Assembly (NCBI GenBank): GCA_046155505.1
Contig: JBJXFK010000346.1
Location: 1 to 5,249 of the forward strand
Length of the DNA: 5,249 bases
Direction of reading: 5' to 3'
Source: JBJXFK01 sp046155505
GTDB lineage: Bacteria; Planctomycetota; Phycisphaerae; UBA1845; Fen-1342
Below the pieces are notes generated by a model that was not told the origin of the DNA, searched no databases, and was given only the letters and a program-made list of their open reading frames with translations. Positions 1 through 5,249 of this stretch are shown piece after piece. The translations under genes and the position numbers were made by a program. The stretch's first letter is position 1. Every line of letters starts with the position of its first letter.

Positions 1-44
1 GCAGCGACCACCGCGCATGCGGCAAGACAAAGCGAACGCTTCAT
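1..44 (-). CDS. Start of an exported protein (N-terminal 14 codons only)
   Basis: Only the beginning of this gene is inside the window; it runs off the left edge. The start codon is ATG at 42-44, and translation gives MKRSLCLAACAVVAA with the last codon incomplete. A Met-Lys-Arg n-region followed by a hydrophobic Ala/Leu/Val stretch is the opening of a Sec signal peptide, so the product is probably exported. An L-A-A-C string could be misread as a lipobox, but it comes too early (Cys10) for a normal lipoprotein signal, so a plain signal peptide is more likely. The start is supported by the AAGGAGGT ribosome site six bases upstream, and the transcription unit by the strong promoter at 307-335. 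The function cannot be inferred from 14 residues. Confidence 0.75.
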   Translation of the reverse strand, partial: MKRSLCLAACAVVA

Positions 45-300
45 GTAACGACCTCCTTAAGCCACCATAAGCCCGCGCGCACAACGAGACTTTCCCGATG
101 TGCTCGGCAAACCACGAGAGATGCTCAGTTGCTCGAATTGTGACGAAACGAAAAACCGAGCGACCATTACCCGCTTGCTACCGGTTGTCCCCTCCCAGAG
201 ATGCCCGGTTGCGTTGGAGTCGAGATGACGTGAGATGCTGCCGGTGCCCGATTTGAAATGCGGGACGAGCGACCAGCCGTCAGCCCGACTTCCACTCCTT
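45..300 (-). other. Long 5' leader of the left-edge gene (non-coding)
   Basis: If transcription starts about seven bases past the -10 at 307-312, the mRNA has an untranslated leader of roughly 255 nt before the ATG at 44. I see no convincing gene in it. Near its 5' end a small hairpin (247-264) pairs CCCG+AUU with AAU+CGGG around a UCA loop, with one bulged base. The motif GCATCTC occurs three times on the minus strand (118-124, 198-204, 232-238). A U5 run (153-157) follows weakly paired GC-rich sequence. I could not match the leader to a riboswitch class I know, and I see no clear sequestration of the ribosome site. The leader boundary is inferred, not observed. Confidence 0.4.
51..58 (-). 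promoter_or_regulatory. Shine-Dalgarno site of the left-edge gene
   Basis: The minus strand reads AAGGAGGT, a near-perfect anti-16S complement, with a 6-base spacer (45-50) to the ATG at 42-44. It is the strongest ribosome binding site in the window and decides the start of the truncated left-edge gene, which would otherwise be easy to miss because so little of it is present. Confidence 0.85.
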
Positions 301-306
301 GACTGA

Positions 307-335
307 ACTTTAGCCGATAGACGGATCACTGTCAA
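307..335 (-). promoter_or_regulatory. Sigma-70-like promoter for the left-edge gene
   Basis: On the minus strand a perfect -35 hexamer TTGACA (330-335) is followed by an exact 17-base spacer (313-329) and TAAAGT (307-312), which matches TATAAT at 4 of 6 positions including the key TA and final T. It lies just downstream of the terminator of the large secreted protein and points at the gene that starts at 44. The predicted transcription start is near 300. No other pair of hexamers in the window is as good. Confidence 0.7.
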
Positions 336-392
336 GACAATGTGTGCGCCGGGAGGGGTTTTGTTGGACGAATTATCATTCCCATAAACGCA

Positions 393-422
393 GCGGGGAC
401 AAGCACTTCTGCTCATCCCCGC
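393..422 (-). terminator. Terminator hairpin after the PKD/dockerin gene
   Basis: As minus-strand RNA this folds into a 13-bp stem with a GAAG loop: outer arm GCGGGGA with UCCCCGC, then two tandem U-G/G-U wobble pairs, then AGCA with UGCU. The wobbles pair only in minus-strand RNA (they would be C/A mismatches on the plus strand), which agrees with the direction of the gene ending at 462. The stem begins 39 bases past the stop codon. The following U tract is poor (TGCGTTTATGG), so termination may be weak, or the stem may act mainly as a 3'-end stabiliser. Confidence 0.65.
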
Positions 423-461
423 GCGATCAAAAACGCTAACTACCCGCTCGCTGGTCCGATC

Positions 462-2570
462 TTACTGGCAATTTGCCCCGAAGACCGAAAGCAGTCGGGC
501 AAGGTCAGTCAGGTCAACATCCAGGTCGCCGTCCGTGTCGCCGTCTTCGCGAGCCTGCGGCGGAACGGGGCCGCTACCGAAGTTTGCGAGCAAGGTCGCC
601 AAATCGGTCAGGTTGACCAGGCAGTCGCCCGTCACGTCGCCCTGATCGCAGGTGTCGCCGCCCGGGCAACCCGGATTGAGGCCGCCCGCCAGAACGAAGA
701 GATTATCGAACACGTACGGCTCGTCACTGTCATTTAGACAGTTGAGCGTGATCGTCAGCGTCGACCCGGTGCCGACCAGCGGCTTGCGGAAGGTGCGGAA
801 GATGTTGTTCATCTGCACGCCGTCGACGAACAGGGCGTCGTTCAGCGTGATCAGACGACCGCTCTCGAGCGTGTGGACCGTGTTATCGACGGCCTCGTTC
901 ACGGCGCCGGGAAGCAGATCGACCGGCCCACTGCCATCGATGCTGTATGTCCAATCGTAATCGTCGCGCGAGGACGCGCCGCTGTCGTTGGCTTCGAAAT
1001 CACCCATCGCGGCGATATCGACCATCACTTCAAGATCTGTTTCGCCGGTGATATCGAACGTCCAGACGACGGTGCCCGAACCGCTCAGGTTCTCGTTGTT
1101 GTCGAGATCGTTGATGCCAAACCACGCGTCGAGCTTCTTGCTATTTACGATGCCGAGATTGTCGTTCGGGAAGCCGGCATTGGTGTCGTCCAGCAGGCTG
1201 AACGGAATCGACGCGCTCACACCTCGCTGGAAAATCTGGAAACCGTCGCCTGCGCTGACAAACGTACCGGCAGCCGGGGTCTGATTGAACGAGGTGAACG
1301 TACGTGTGAAGTCAAAATCATCGCCGGCGATCTCGTTACCCGGTGCGACGTAAATGGTGACCCAATCGAAATCGGTCAGGCCGTCATCGTCGGTCACGAG
1401 CAGACGGATCGAGTGCGAACCAAGGCTCAGTGAGACGTTCTGCGACGGGCTGGCACCGCTGCTGATGACGACGCCGCCTTCGGTCCACTCGTAATTGACG
1501 ATCACGCCGTCATTGTCGAAGCTGCCCGCGCCGACAAGTGCAACCGTCTCGCTGCCGTCGATGTTGCTGTCTTCAATTGAATAGTTTGCGCCCGAATCGG
1601 CAATCGGCGGCAACAGGCCCGACAGCACCGTGATGGTGACCGTGTCGGTATCCTCGGCACCGCTGTTGTCAACGACGCGCAGAGTCACTTCGTGCGTGCC
1701 GACCGCGAAGCTGACGTTCGGCGTCGCGCCGGTCGCGATGACCGCTGCGTTCTCCGACCACTCATACAGCGTGATCGTGCCGTCCGTGTCACCGCTAAGC
1801 GACGCGTCGAGCAGCACGTTTTCGGTGCCGCCCTGATCCACGTCGGTGACGGTCTGATTGCTGCCTGCGTTCGCCTTGGGCGGGTCGTTACCGACGATCG
1901 CCTCGGCGCGAACCGCAAGCTGCGGGCCGAGCAGGCCGGTCGCCGACGCGGTCTGCCCGCGATAGGTTGCCGCCACGAACTGATCCGAATCCTGGAACAC
2001 GAGCGAAACGAGGCCGCTCGCGTCGTTGCGAATGTCATTGGCCAGCGCGAGCTTTTCGCCAGCATCGCCAGCGTTGTAAATCGTGTAGGTATCGATCGTG
2101 CCGGTCGAAATCGGCGCGAACGTGTACGTCGAGACAGGATCGGCGGTGTTCACCGCGAGATCGGGCGCGCCGAATTCGTCGAAGAACGGATGGGCCAGCG
2201 GGCTGGCGGCGGTCTTGATGTCGGTTGTGTCGTCGCCGGTGTAGTAGAGCGTCACGCCGCCCGTGGCCGAAAACGCTGCGTTGCTCTGCGTCAGGACGAG
2301 ATCGACACGGCTAATCTGCCAGTTGCCGACGCCGTACTGTGCGTCGAGCGTCGCGCGCAGCGCGGTCACATCCCAGCGGGCGACGCCGTACGAACGATTC
2401 ACCTCGGGGTTGTTGTTGCCTTCAATATTGAAGAAGTTGTCGCCATTGGCTCCGGTTCGCGGGCCGGCGACTTGAATCGTGCCGGTTTGGGTCGCGACGG
2501 TGAAGGTGGTGGCCCACGCCGGTAAAGCCAGCAGTGTTCCGACGGCAGCGGCTGTCAATAGGTTACGCAT
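462..2570 (-). CDS. Secreted two-PKD-domain protein with C-terminal dockerin-like repeats
   Basis: This complete 702-residue gene starts at ATG 2568-2570, chosen because GGAGG lies eight bases upstream and a signal peptide follows directly (MRNLLTAAAVGTLLALPAWA, probable cleavage after Ala20). An in-frame GTG at 2606 would add 12 charged residues before the signal and has no ribosome site. Domains in order (702-residue numbering): about 21-220, an Asn-rich beta-sandwich resembling DNRLRE-type surface domains; about 228-315 and 321-408, two PKD folds, each with a D-x-DG-x-I-x-x-YEW core and a closing V-x-D-x-x-G strand; about 412-625, an unclassified beta-rich domain; 645-665 and 676-698, a type I dockerin-like pair with calcium loops D-V-T-G-D and D-T-D-G-D, each followed by L-T-D-L-A-x-L-L. 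Cysteines cluster around the dockerin. PKD domains typically mediate binding outside the cell, and planctomycete dockerins usually occur without a cellulosome. No catalytic motif is visible, so an adhesive, structural or substrate-binding surface role is the best inference. Confidence 0.9.
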   Translation of the reverse strand: MRNLLTAAAVGTLLALPAWATTFTVATQTGTIQVAGPRTGANGDNFFNIEGNNNPEVNRSYGVARWDVTALRATLDAQYGVGNWQISRVDLVLTQSNAAFSATGGVTLYYTGDDTTDIKTAASPLAHPFFDEFGAPDLAVNTADPVSTYTFAPISTGTIDTYTIYNAGDAGEKLALANDIRNDASGLVSLVFQDSDQFVAATYRGQTASATGLLGPQLAVRAEAIVGNDPPKANAGSNQTVTDVDQGGTENVLLDASLSGDTDGTITLYEWSENAAVIATGATPNVSFAVGTHEVTLRVVDNSGAEDTDTVTITVLSGLLPPIADSGANYSIEDSNIDGSETVALVGAGSFDNDGVIVNYEWTEGGVVISSGASPSQNVSLSLGSHSIRLLVTDDDGLTDFDWVTIYVAPGNEIAGDDFDFTRTFTSFNQTPAAGTFVSAGDGFQIFQRGVSASIPFSLLDDTNAGFPNDNLGIVNSKKLDAWFGINDLDNNENLSGSGTVVWTFDITGETDLEVMVDIAAMGDFEANDSGASSRDDYDWTYSIDGSGPVDLLPGAVNEAVDNTVHTLESGRLITLNDALFVDGVQMNNIFRTFRKPLVGTGSTLTITLNCLNDSDEPYVFDNLFVLAGGLNPGCPGGDTCDQGDVTGDCLVNLTDLATLLANFGSGPVPPQAREDGDTDGDLDVDLTDLARLLSVFGANCQ

Positions 2571-2578
2571 CCAGAATT

Positions 2579-2583
2579 CCTCC
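2579..2583 (-). promoter_or_regulatory. Shine-Dalgarno site of the PKD/dockerin gene
   Basis: GGAGG on the minus strand, eight bases before the ATG at 2568-2570. It decides between this start and the upstream in-frame GTG at 2604-2606, and leaves the signal peptide exactly at the N-terminus. Confidence 0.8.
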
Positions 2584-2733
2584 GATCGGTCTCGCAATTG
2601 CCACACGACAAACGGTTTATGTACATGTGCCGACCATCGCCCGCGACACTGATTCGCGGAAATCCGTCATGGCTGGCAAGCATTTCTTATGACTCAACGA
2701 AAATCAGGAATCACTCACAACCCAGGTCGCCGT

Positions 2734-2755
2734 CCTGTGGGGTCCCCTCCGCAGG
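2734..2755. other. Small GC-rich hairpin in the 2571-2900 gap
   Basis: This stretch folds on itself with CCTG/CAGG outer arms and GG/CC inner pairs around a 4-base loop. As plus-strand RNA it has nine pairs with two G-U wobbles; as minus-strand RNA the two wobbles become mismatches. A TTT follows on the plus strand, but no plus-strand gene lies to its left. It would fall inside the inferred leader of the PKD gene. Role unknown. Apart from the elements listed separately, I see nothing else in this gap. Confidence 0.25.
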
Positions 2756-2791
2756 TTTGCGACGATTGCTGCTCCCTCACCCGAGCCGGAA

Positions 2792-2820
2792 ATTGTAGCC
2801 GATCGCCGCCGCCCACCCAA
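2792..2820 (-). promoter_or_regulatory. Probable promoter of the PKD/dockerin gene
   Basis: The minus strand carries TACAAT (2792-2797; 5 of 6 to TATAAT), a 17-base spacer (2798-2814), and a weaker -35, TTGGGT (2815-2820), which keeps only the TTG. It sits downstream of the transporter's possible terminator (2853-2878) and upstream of the PKD gene, which would give a leader of about 215 nt. The -10 and spacing are good; the -35 is poor, so this is a moderate call. Confidence 0.4.
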
Positions 2821-2852
2821 CCCGAACTTTTTGTGAATTCAATGTGAAGACG

Positions 2853-2878
2853 CAAGGTGCTTATGCTGAAAGCACTTG
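2853..2878 (-). terminator. Possible terminator hairpin after the transporter gene
   Basis: Minus-strand RNA forms CAA-GUGCUU paired with AAGCAC-(C)-UUG: nine pairs with one bulged C and a 7-base loop, starting 22 bases after the transporter stop codon at 2901-2903. The downstream sequence (CGTCTTCACATTG) is only mildly U-rich, so classical intrinsic termination is uncertain. Its place directly behind a stop codon and before a candidate promoter supports it. Confidence 0.4.
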
Positions 2879-2900
2879 GGATTGCCGCGCTGAACAGATT

Positions 2901-4271
2901 TCACGATTCGTCGCTCGCCACCTCGCTCGGCAGCCGCGGGGCGGCGGGTTCGGCGGAACGGTCGTCGTAATCGCGTGCCAACCGCCAAAACATCAGCATG
3001 GCAATGAAGTTAAAGGTCGTCGCCAGCATCAGACTCCACCAGCCCACATGCGTAAACAGGAACACCGCAACGAACGGCATAATCAACCCGCGCAGCCCGG
3101 TCAGCGCAACGTGAATGCCCATATACAAATCCGCTGCGTGCGGCGGCGCGAAGTGCAAGTGCCCCAAGTTCCATGCGATCGACCCGCCTGCGCGGCCGAC
3201 GCCGTTGATCAGTCGGCTGAACACCAGCATCGGCACGCCGACCCACGCCGCTGTTACACCGCCGAGCGCGATGCACAGCAGCGCTAGGGCCGCAGTCAGC
3301 GTCGACGCCATCCAGTACATCGTATTGGTCACACGAAATCGCAGCACGCCATGCTTGTCGAAATGCCTGGCCCACAGCGGCACGCACATCAGCAGCACGA
3401 TATTCGGCAGGATGTCGAGCAGCAGCCCCGACTCGAAATAGCCAAACTTGAGCTGCGTCGTAATGACGACGGCGAGCACGGGATCGACCATGAAGTTAGC
3501 CGAGCCGAGCATGTGCTGGGCCGAGCAATAGCGGGCGAATTTCTTGTCCGTCCGCAAGATCTGGGCCGCCTCGCGCAGGTTCGCAAGCATGCCGTGTGCG
3601 TTTGCGCCGCCCTCCACACTCGCCGCGTGCCGCCGCAATTCCGATCGTTCGCCGCGCACGCGCACCCGCCGCAGCGGCCATAGAGATAGCAAGCCGACAA
3701 AACCGACCAGCGGATACGCCCAGCGATAGTGAGCCGGATCGGCGTTGAACAGCAAACTGACCGCGGCGGCCGCGACGAGCGTCATCGTGAATCGCAAACC
3801 CTGCAATTTCCCGGTGATTCGCCCGCGCACCGCAGCCGGATAATTTTGCGTCCACATGCTGGTTCGGACATTGACGATCGCCGCGACAAAAATTCGCGCG
3901 ACGCCGATCTGCGTCGCGAACAGCCAACCGGCCCACGCGCTGCCATCGACCGGCGTCAGGCCGATCGACATGAACGCCAGCAGCGCCAGCGTCGCCAGCA
4001 TGACAAACATCGGTATCCGGCGTTTGCCGCGAATGAGCGCGCCCCAGAAGACGCTGAGCACATTCGCCAGCATTGGCGTGGTCCAGACGACGGTGACGAG
4101 CAGCGGGTCGGCGTGAAATGTCTTGGCGACGACGATGCTGGACGTGTTGCCTTCGACCATGCCGGCGAATACGCCCCAGCCGAGAGTGTGCGTCCACTCG
4201 GCCCGGTAATTCGCGCGGGAGAGAAGCGGAACATCGCTGCTGCGAAACGCGTCGACCACCCACCGCCCCAA
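2901..4271 (-). CDS. Major facilitator superfamily (MFS) transporter, substrate unknown
   Basis: A polytopic inner-membrane protein of about 456 residues, close to the usual MFS length. I count about 12 hydrophobic helices in two bundles: roughly 27-47, 57-77, 86-105, 112-133, 160-177 and 184-200, then 257-274, 280-300, 315-336, 338-356, 385-406 and 409-430. They are separated by a charged loop (about 201-255) rich in Arg and Glu. MFS motif-A-like stretches follow helix 2 (W-G-A-L-I-R-G-K-R-R, 76-85) and the matching helix of the second half (L-W-A-R-H-F-D-K-H-G, 299-308). The segment 361-400, with A-W-N-L-G-H-L-H-F-A and L-T-G-L-R-G, looks like a family signature, but I cannot tie it to a substrate. 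The C-terminal tail (about 433-456) is acidic and soluble. The start is unclear: the frame opens after a TGA at 4290-4292, and the candidates are TTG 4271 and GTG 4259. The first in-frame ATG (4160, Met38) would cut into helix 1. No clear Shine-Dalgarno site is present. Confidence 0.85.
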   Translation of the reverse strand: MGRWVVDAFRSSDVPLLSRANYRAEWTHTLGWGVFAGMVEGNTSSIVVAKTFHADPLLVTVVWTTPMLANVLSVFWGALIRGKRRIPMFVMLATLALLAFMSIGLTPVDGSAWAGWLFATQIGVARIFVAAIVNVRTSMWTQNYPAAVRGRITGKLQGLRFTMTLVAAAAVSLLFNADPAHYRWAYPLVGFVGLLSLWPLRRVRVRGERSELRRHAASVEGGANAHGMLANLREAAQILRTDKKFARYCSAQHMLGSANFMVDPVLAVVITTQLKFGYFESGLLLDILPNIVLLMCVPLWARHFDKHGVLRFRVTNTMYWMASTLTAALALLCIALGGVTAAWVGVPMLVFSRLINGVGRAGGSIAWNLGHLHFAPPHAADLYMGIHVALTGLRGLIMPFVAVFLFTHVGWWSLMLATTFNFIAMLMFWRLARDYDDRSAEPAAPRLPSEVASDES

Positions 4272-4275
4272 ACGA

Positions 4276-4308
4276 GCTTGAATCCCGAATCATACGCGGG
4301 TTTCAAGC
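4276..4308 (-). promoter_or_regulatory. 33-bp dyad with a -10-like hexamer in its loop, next to the transporter start
   Basis: Arms GCTTGAA (4276-4282) and TTCAAGC (4302-4308) are perfect inverted copies. After a single mismatch, CCCG (4284-4287) and CGGG (4297-4300) extend the stem to 11 pairs around a 9-base loop. On the minus strand the loop contains TATGAT (4289-4294; 5 of 6 to TATAAT), but no good -35 lies 16-18 bases upstream. The dyad ends four bases before the TTG at 4271. It could be an operator over the transporter promoter, a terminator-like stem for transcription arriving from the right, or the edge of the neighbouring repeat element. The symmetry is plain; the role is inference. 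Confidence 0.45.
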
Positions 4309-4326
4309 GACCGATTGGCCCGCACG

Positions 4327-4509
4327 GCGATCCGAACGCGACGGGGTGTGGCCACGCGACGCGCCAGCGAGTGCCTAGCGCCAGCGATCCGAACGCGACG
4401 CGCCCGCGAGTGCCTCGCGCCAGCAATCCGAACGCGACGCGCAAGCGAGTGCCTCGCGCCAGCAATCCGAACGCGAAGCGCAAGCGAGTGAACGGCTCGC
4501 GCAGCGAGC
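4327..4509. repeat. Tandem repeat with 39-bp period, with internal inverted repeats
   Basis: Full units start at 4383, 4422 and 4461. Units 1 and 2 differ at 3 of 39 positions, and unit 3 diverges over its last ten bases. A left partial copy occupies 4353-4382, and the 17-base head of another lies at 4327-4343, displaced by an 18-base insertion. The core is ATCCGAACGCGACGCG followed by GCGAGTGCCTCGC. The latter is an inverted repeat with a 3-base loop (4406-4418 and 4445-4457). In unit 3 the arms survive although the loop grows to seven bases (4484-4500), and the second arm also forms GCTCGC-GCA-GCGAGC with the next bases (4495-4509). The period is 13 codons, so several frames stay open and give spurious ORFs reading LARRVRIAGARHS. 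I regard it as non-coding. Confidence 0.85.
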
Positions 4510-4524
4510 ATGCACTAAGGGCTT

Positions 4525-5249
4525 TCAGTTCGTCGTTCGGTACCGCGCGTTTCCCAACCCGCAAGAACCGCTGCAAAGCGCGTCCCCGAGCTGCGTCACA
4601 TTCCCGTCGGCTTCGCGCTTGCTCAGGCGCGCCTTGCCGTCGGAGTGGAACAATTGCACCGCCATCCAGTCGCCGGGGTTCACCCAGCGCACCAGCGGCC
4701 CGGTGCGGGTGCCGCTGATCCACTGGAAGCGGTAGGTCAGCACATACTTGCCCGCCCGCAGCCCGCGGCGGACGATCGTGACCTGCTTGTCGGACGCCGT
4801 GCCGATGCTGATCAAGTTGCTGTTCGAGGCGTCAACCTGCACGTCGCCGGAGTTGCTGAACCAGCGGCCATCGACCTCGAACGGCCCGGCGAGGTCGTGG
4901 GCCTTGAAGTTGTCAAAGCTGTTGTTGCTCGCGTCCGAGACCCACAGGCCGATCTGACCGGCGGGGATCGTCGCGGCATAACCGTCTGTCCCGCCCGCTC
5001 TTACGTCGCTGTCCATGGTGAACGCGACGCCTGAGGTGATCGCGAACGAGGTCGAGTCGCGCTGCGTCCATGCACCGGCCGAGACCTCGTACACCCGCGC
5101 CGTCGGCGAAGCCAGCGAATAAACCCGCACCCAGAAGTTGAGCCGGTCGCGATAGCCGAAGACGAGGCCGGCGTTGTCGGCACGGCACCCGAGGGGGCGC
5201 GGGGCGGAAAGGGGGCGCGGGCGCTTTTGTTGCGAAAATGTGGGCGCGC
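4525..5249 (-). CDS. Fragment of a concanavalin/LamG-like repeat protein, open at the right edge
   Basis: The frame is open from the right edge to TGA at 4525-4527. The GTG at 5130 is an internal valine, because recognisable domain sequence (A-G-L-V-F-G-Y-R-D) lies upstream of it. Two related beta-sandwich units are visible, numbering residues from that valine. The first runs from upstream of 1 to about 81 and ends with G-Q-I-G-L-W-V then S-F-D-N-F, the usual close of a concanavalin-like (LamG or DUF1080-style) fold. The second begins at about 83 and reaches the matching central strands (L-V-R-W-V at 146-150, then A-R-L-S-K-R-E at 167-173, where the first unit has L-V-F-G-Y and A-R-V-Y-E-V). 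It ends near residue 184, followed by an unrelated tail with three cysteines. About 60-70 residues of the second unit are missing. Such units occur in large secreted or RHS-type proteins of planctomycetes. No catalytic motif is visible. Probably a 3'-truncated gene or pseudogene. Confidence 0.65.
   Translation of the reverse strand, partial: APTFSQQKRPRPLSAPRPLGCRADNAGLVFGYRDRLNFWVRVYSLASPTARVYEVSAGAWTQRDSTSFAITSGVAFTMDSDVRAGGTDGYAATIPAGQIGLWVSDASNNSFDNFKAHDLAGPFEVDGRWFSNSGDVQVDASNSNLISIGTASDKQVTIVRRGLRAGKYVLTYRFQWISGTRTGPLVRWVNPGDWMAVQLFHSDGKARLSKREADGNVTQLGDALCSGSCGLGNARYRTTN
5185..5249. other. G-run-rich low-complexity end, possible contig-edge artefact
   Basis: The last 65 bases are dominated by G runs and GGGCGCG-type strings, unlike the balanced GC-rich coding sequence to the left. 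In the frame of the concanavalin-like gene they translate to a Pro/Arg-rich string that does not continue the domain, whose recognisable part begins at about 5181. This may be low-quality sequence at an assembly edge, a frameshift, or a real low-complexity linker. Confidence 0.4.

Noticed and set aside
45..300. Known riboswitch class in the leader
   Set aside because: I looked for the cores of common classes (cobalamin, SAM, TPP, cyclic-di-GMP) and could not align any of them with confidence.
57..416. 119-codon minus-strand ORF in the left intergenic region
   Set aside because: It would begin inside the terminator hairpin, run through the promoter and leader, and end at the next gene's ribosome site. 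It shows no domain and no ribosome site of its own.
462..638. Cellulosome component
   Set aside because: A dockerin-like tail alone is not enough: there is no glycoside hydrolase motif and no cohesin in the window, and such tails are common on planctomycete exported proteins.
1692..2525. 277-codon plus-strand ORF opposite the PKD gene
   Set aside because: Arg/Val-rich shadow of the antisense frame of a GC-rich gene; the minus strand has a signal peptide, PKD motifs and dockerin loops.
2598..2798. 66-codon plus-strand ORF between the two central genes
   Set aside because: No ribosome site, no domain and no promoter; it lies over the inferred leader and promoter of the minus-strand gene.
4383..4499. 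CRISPR array
   Set aside because: The 39-bp units are contiguous with no unique spacers between them, and no cas gene is nearby.
4276..4600. Insertion sequence or transposon
   Set aside because: No transposase, no matched terminal inverted repeats at both ends and no target duplication are visible; I can support only a repeat element.
3729..4723. Long ORFs (329 codons on plus, 255 on minus) spanning the repeat and the transporter
   Set aside because: They overlap the 12-helix transporter, are Arg/Pro/Ser-rich with no domain, and stay open through the array only because its 39-bp period is a multiple of three.

Overview
The window looks like GC-rich chromosomal DNA from a planctomycete. The main reason is the large secreted protein: two PKD folds followed by a C-terminal type I dockerin-like repeat pair in the planctomycete style, with Asp/Asn calcium loops of the form D-x-T-G-D and D-x-D-G-D. 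The 39-bp GC-rich repeat and the concanavalin-like repeat protein fit the same group, possibly Phycisphaerae or a relative. This assignment is inference from protein style only; no rRNA or marker gene is present.

Every gene I can support lies on the minus strand, so the window reads from right to left. At the right edge (4525-5249) is an open-ended fragment of a surface or extracellular protein made of concanavalin/LamG-like repeats. Its second repeat stops about half way, and the frame then runs into unrelated sequence. Next (4327-4509) is a tandem array with a 39-bp period whose units carry small GCGAG/CTCGC inverted repeats. Immediately after it, a strong 33-bp dyad (4276-4308) has a -10-like hexamer in its loop and abuts the start of a complete 12-helix major facilitator transporter (2901-4271). 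The substrate of that transporter cannot be read from the sequence.

The gap 2571-2900 holds a possible transporter terminator (2853-2878), a plausible promoter (2792-2820), a weak hairpin, and the Shine-Dalgarno site of the next gene. That gene (462-2570) encodes a 702-residue secreted protein with a signal peptide, an N-terminal beta-sandwich, two PKD domains, an unclassified beta-rich domain and a dockerin pair. A convincing hairpin terminator (393-422) follows it. Downstream of that lies the best promoter in the window (307-335: perfect TTGACA, 17-bp spacer, TAAAGT), then a leader of about 255 nt and an excellent Shine-Dalgarno site. These feed a gene of which only the first 14 codons, the start of a signal peptide, remain at the left edge.

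The arrangement gene / terminator / promoter / leader / gene suggests independent transcription units rather than one operon. The common theme is cell-surface or exported proteins plus an inner-membrane transporter; I see no evidence that they form one pathway. I found no defence system, CRISPR array, tRNA, rRNA, or transposase. The most unusual stretch is 4276-4590, where a truncated repeat protein, a structured tandem repeat and a promoter-like dyad lie side by side.
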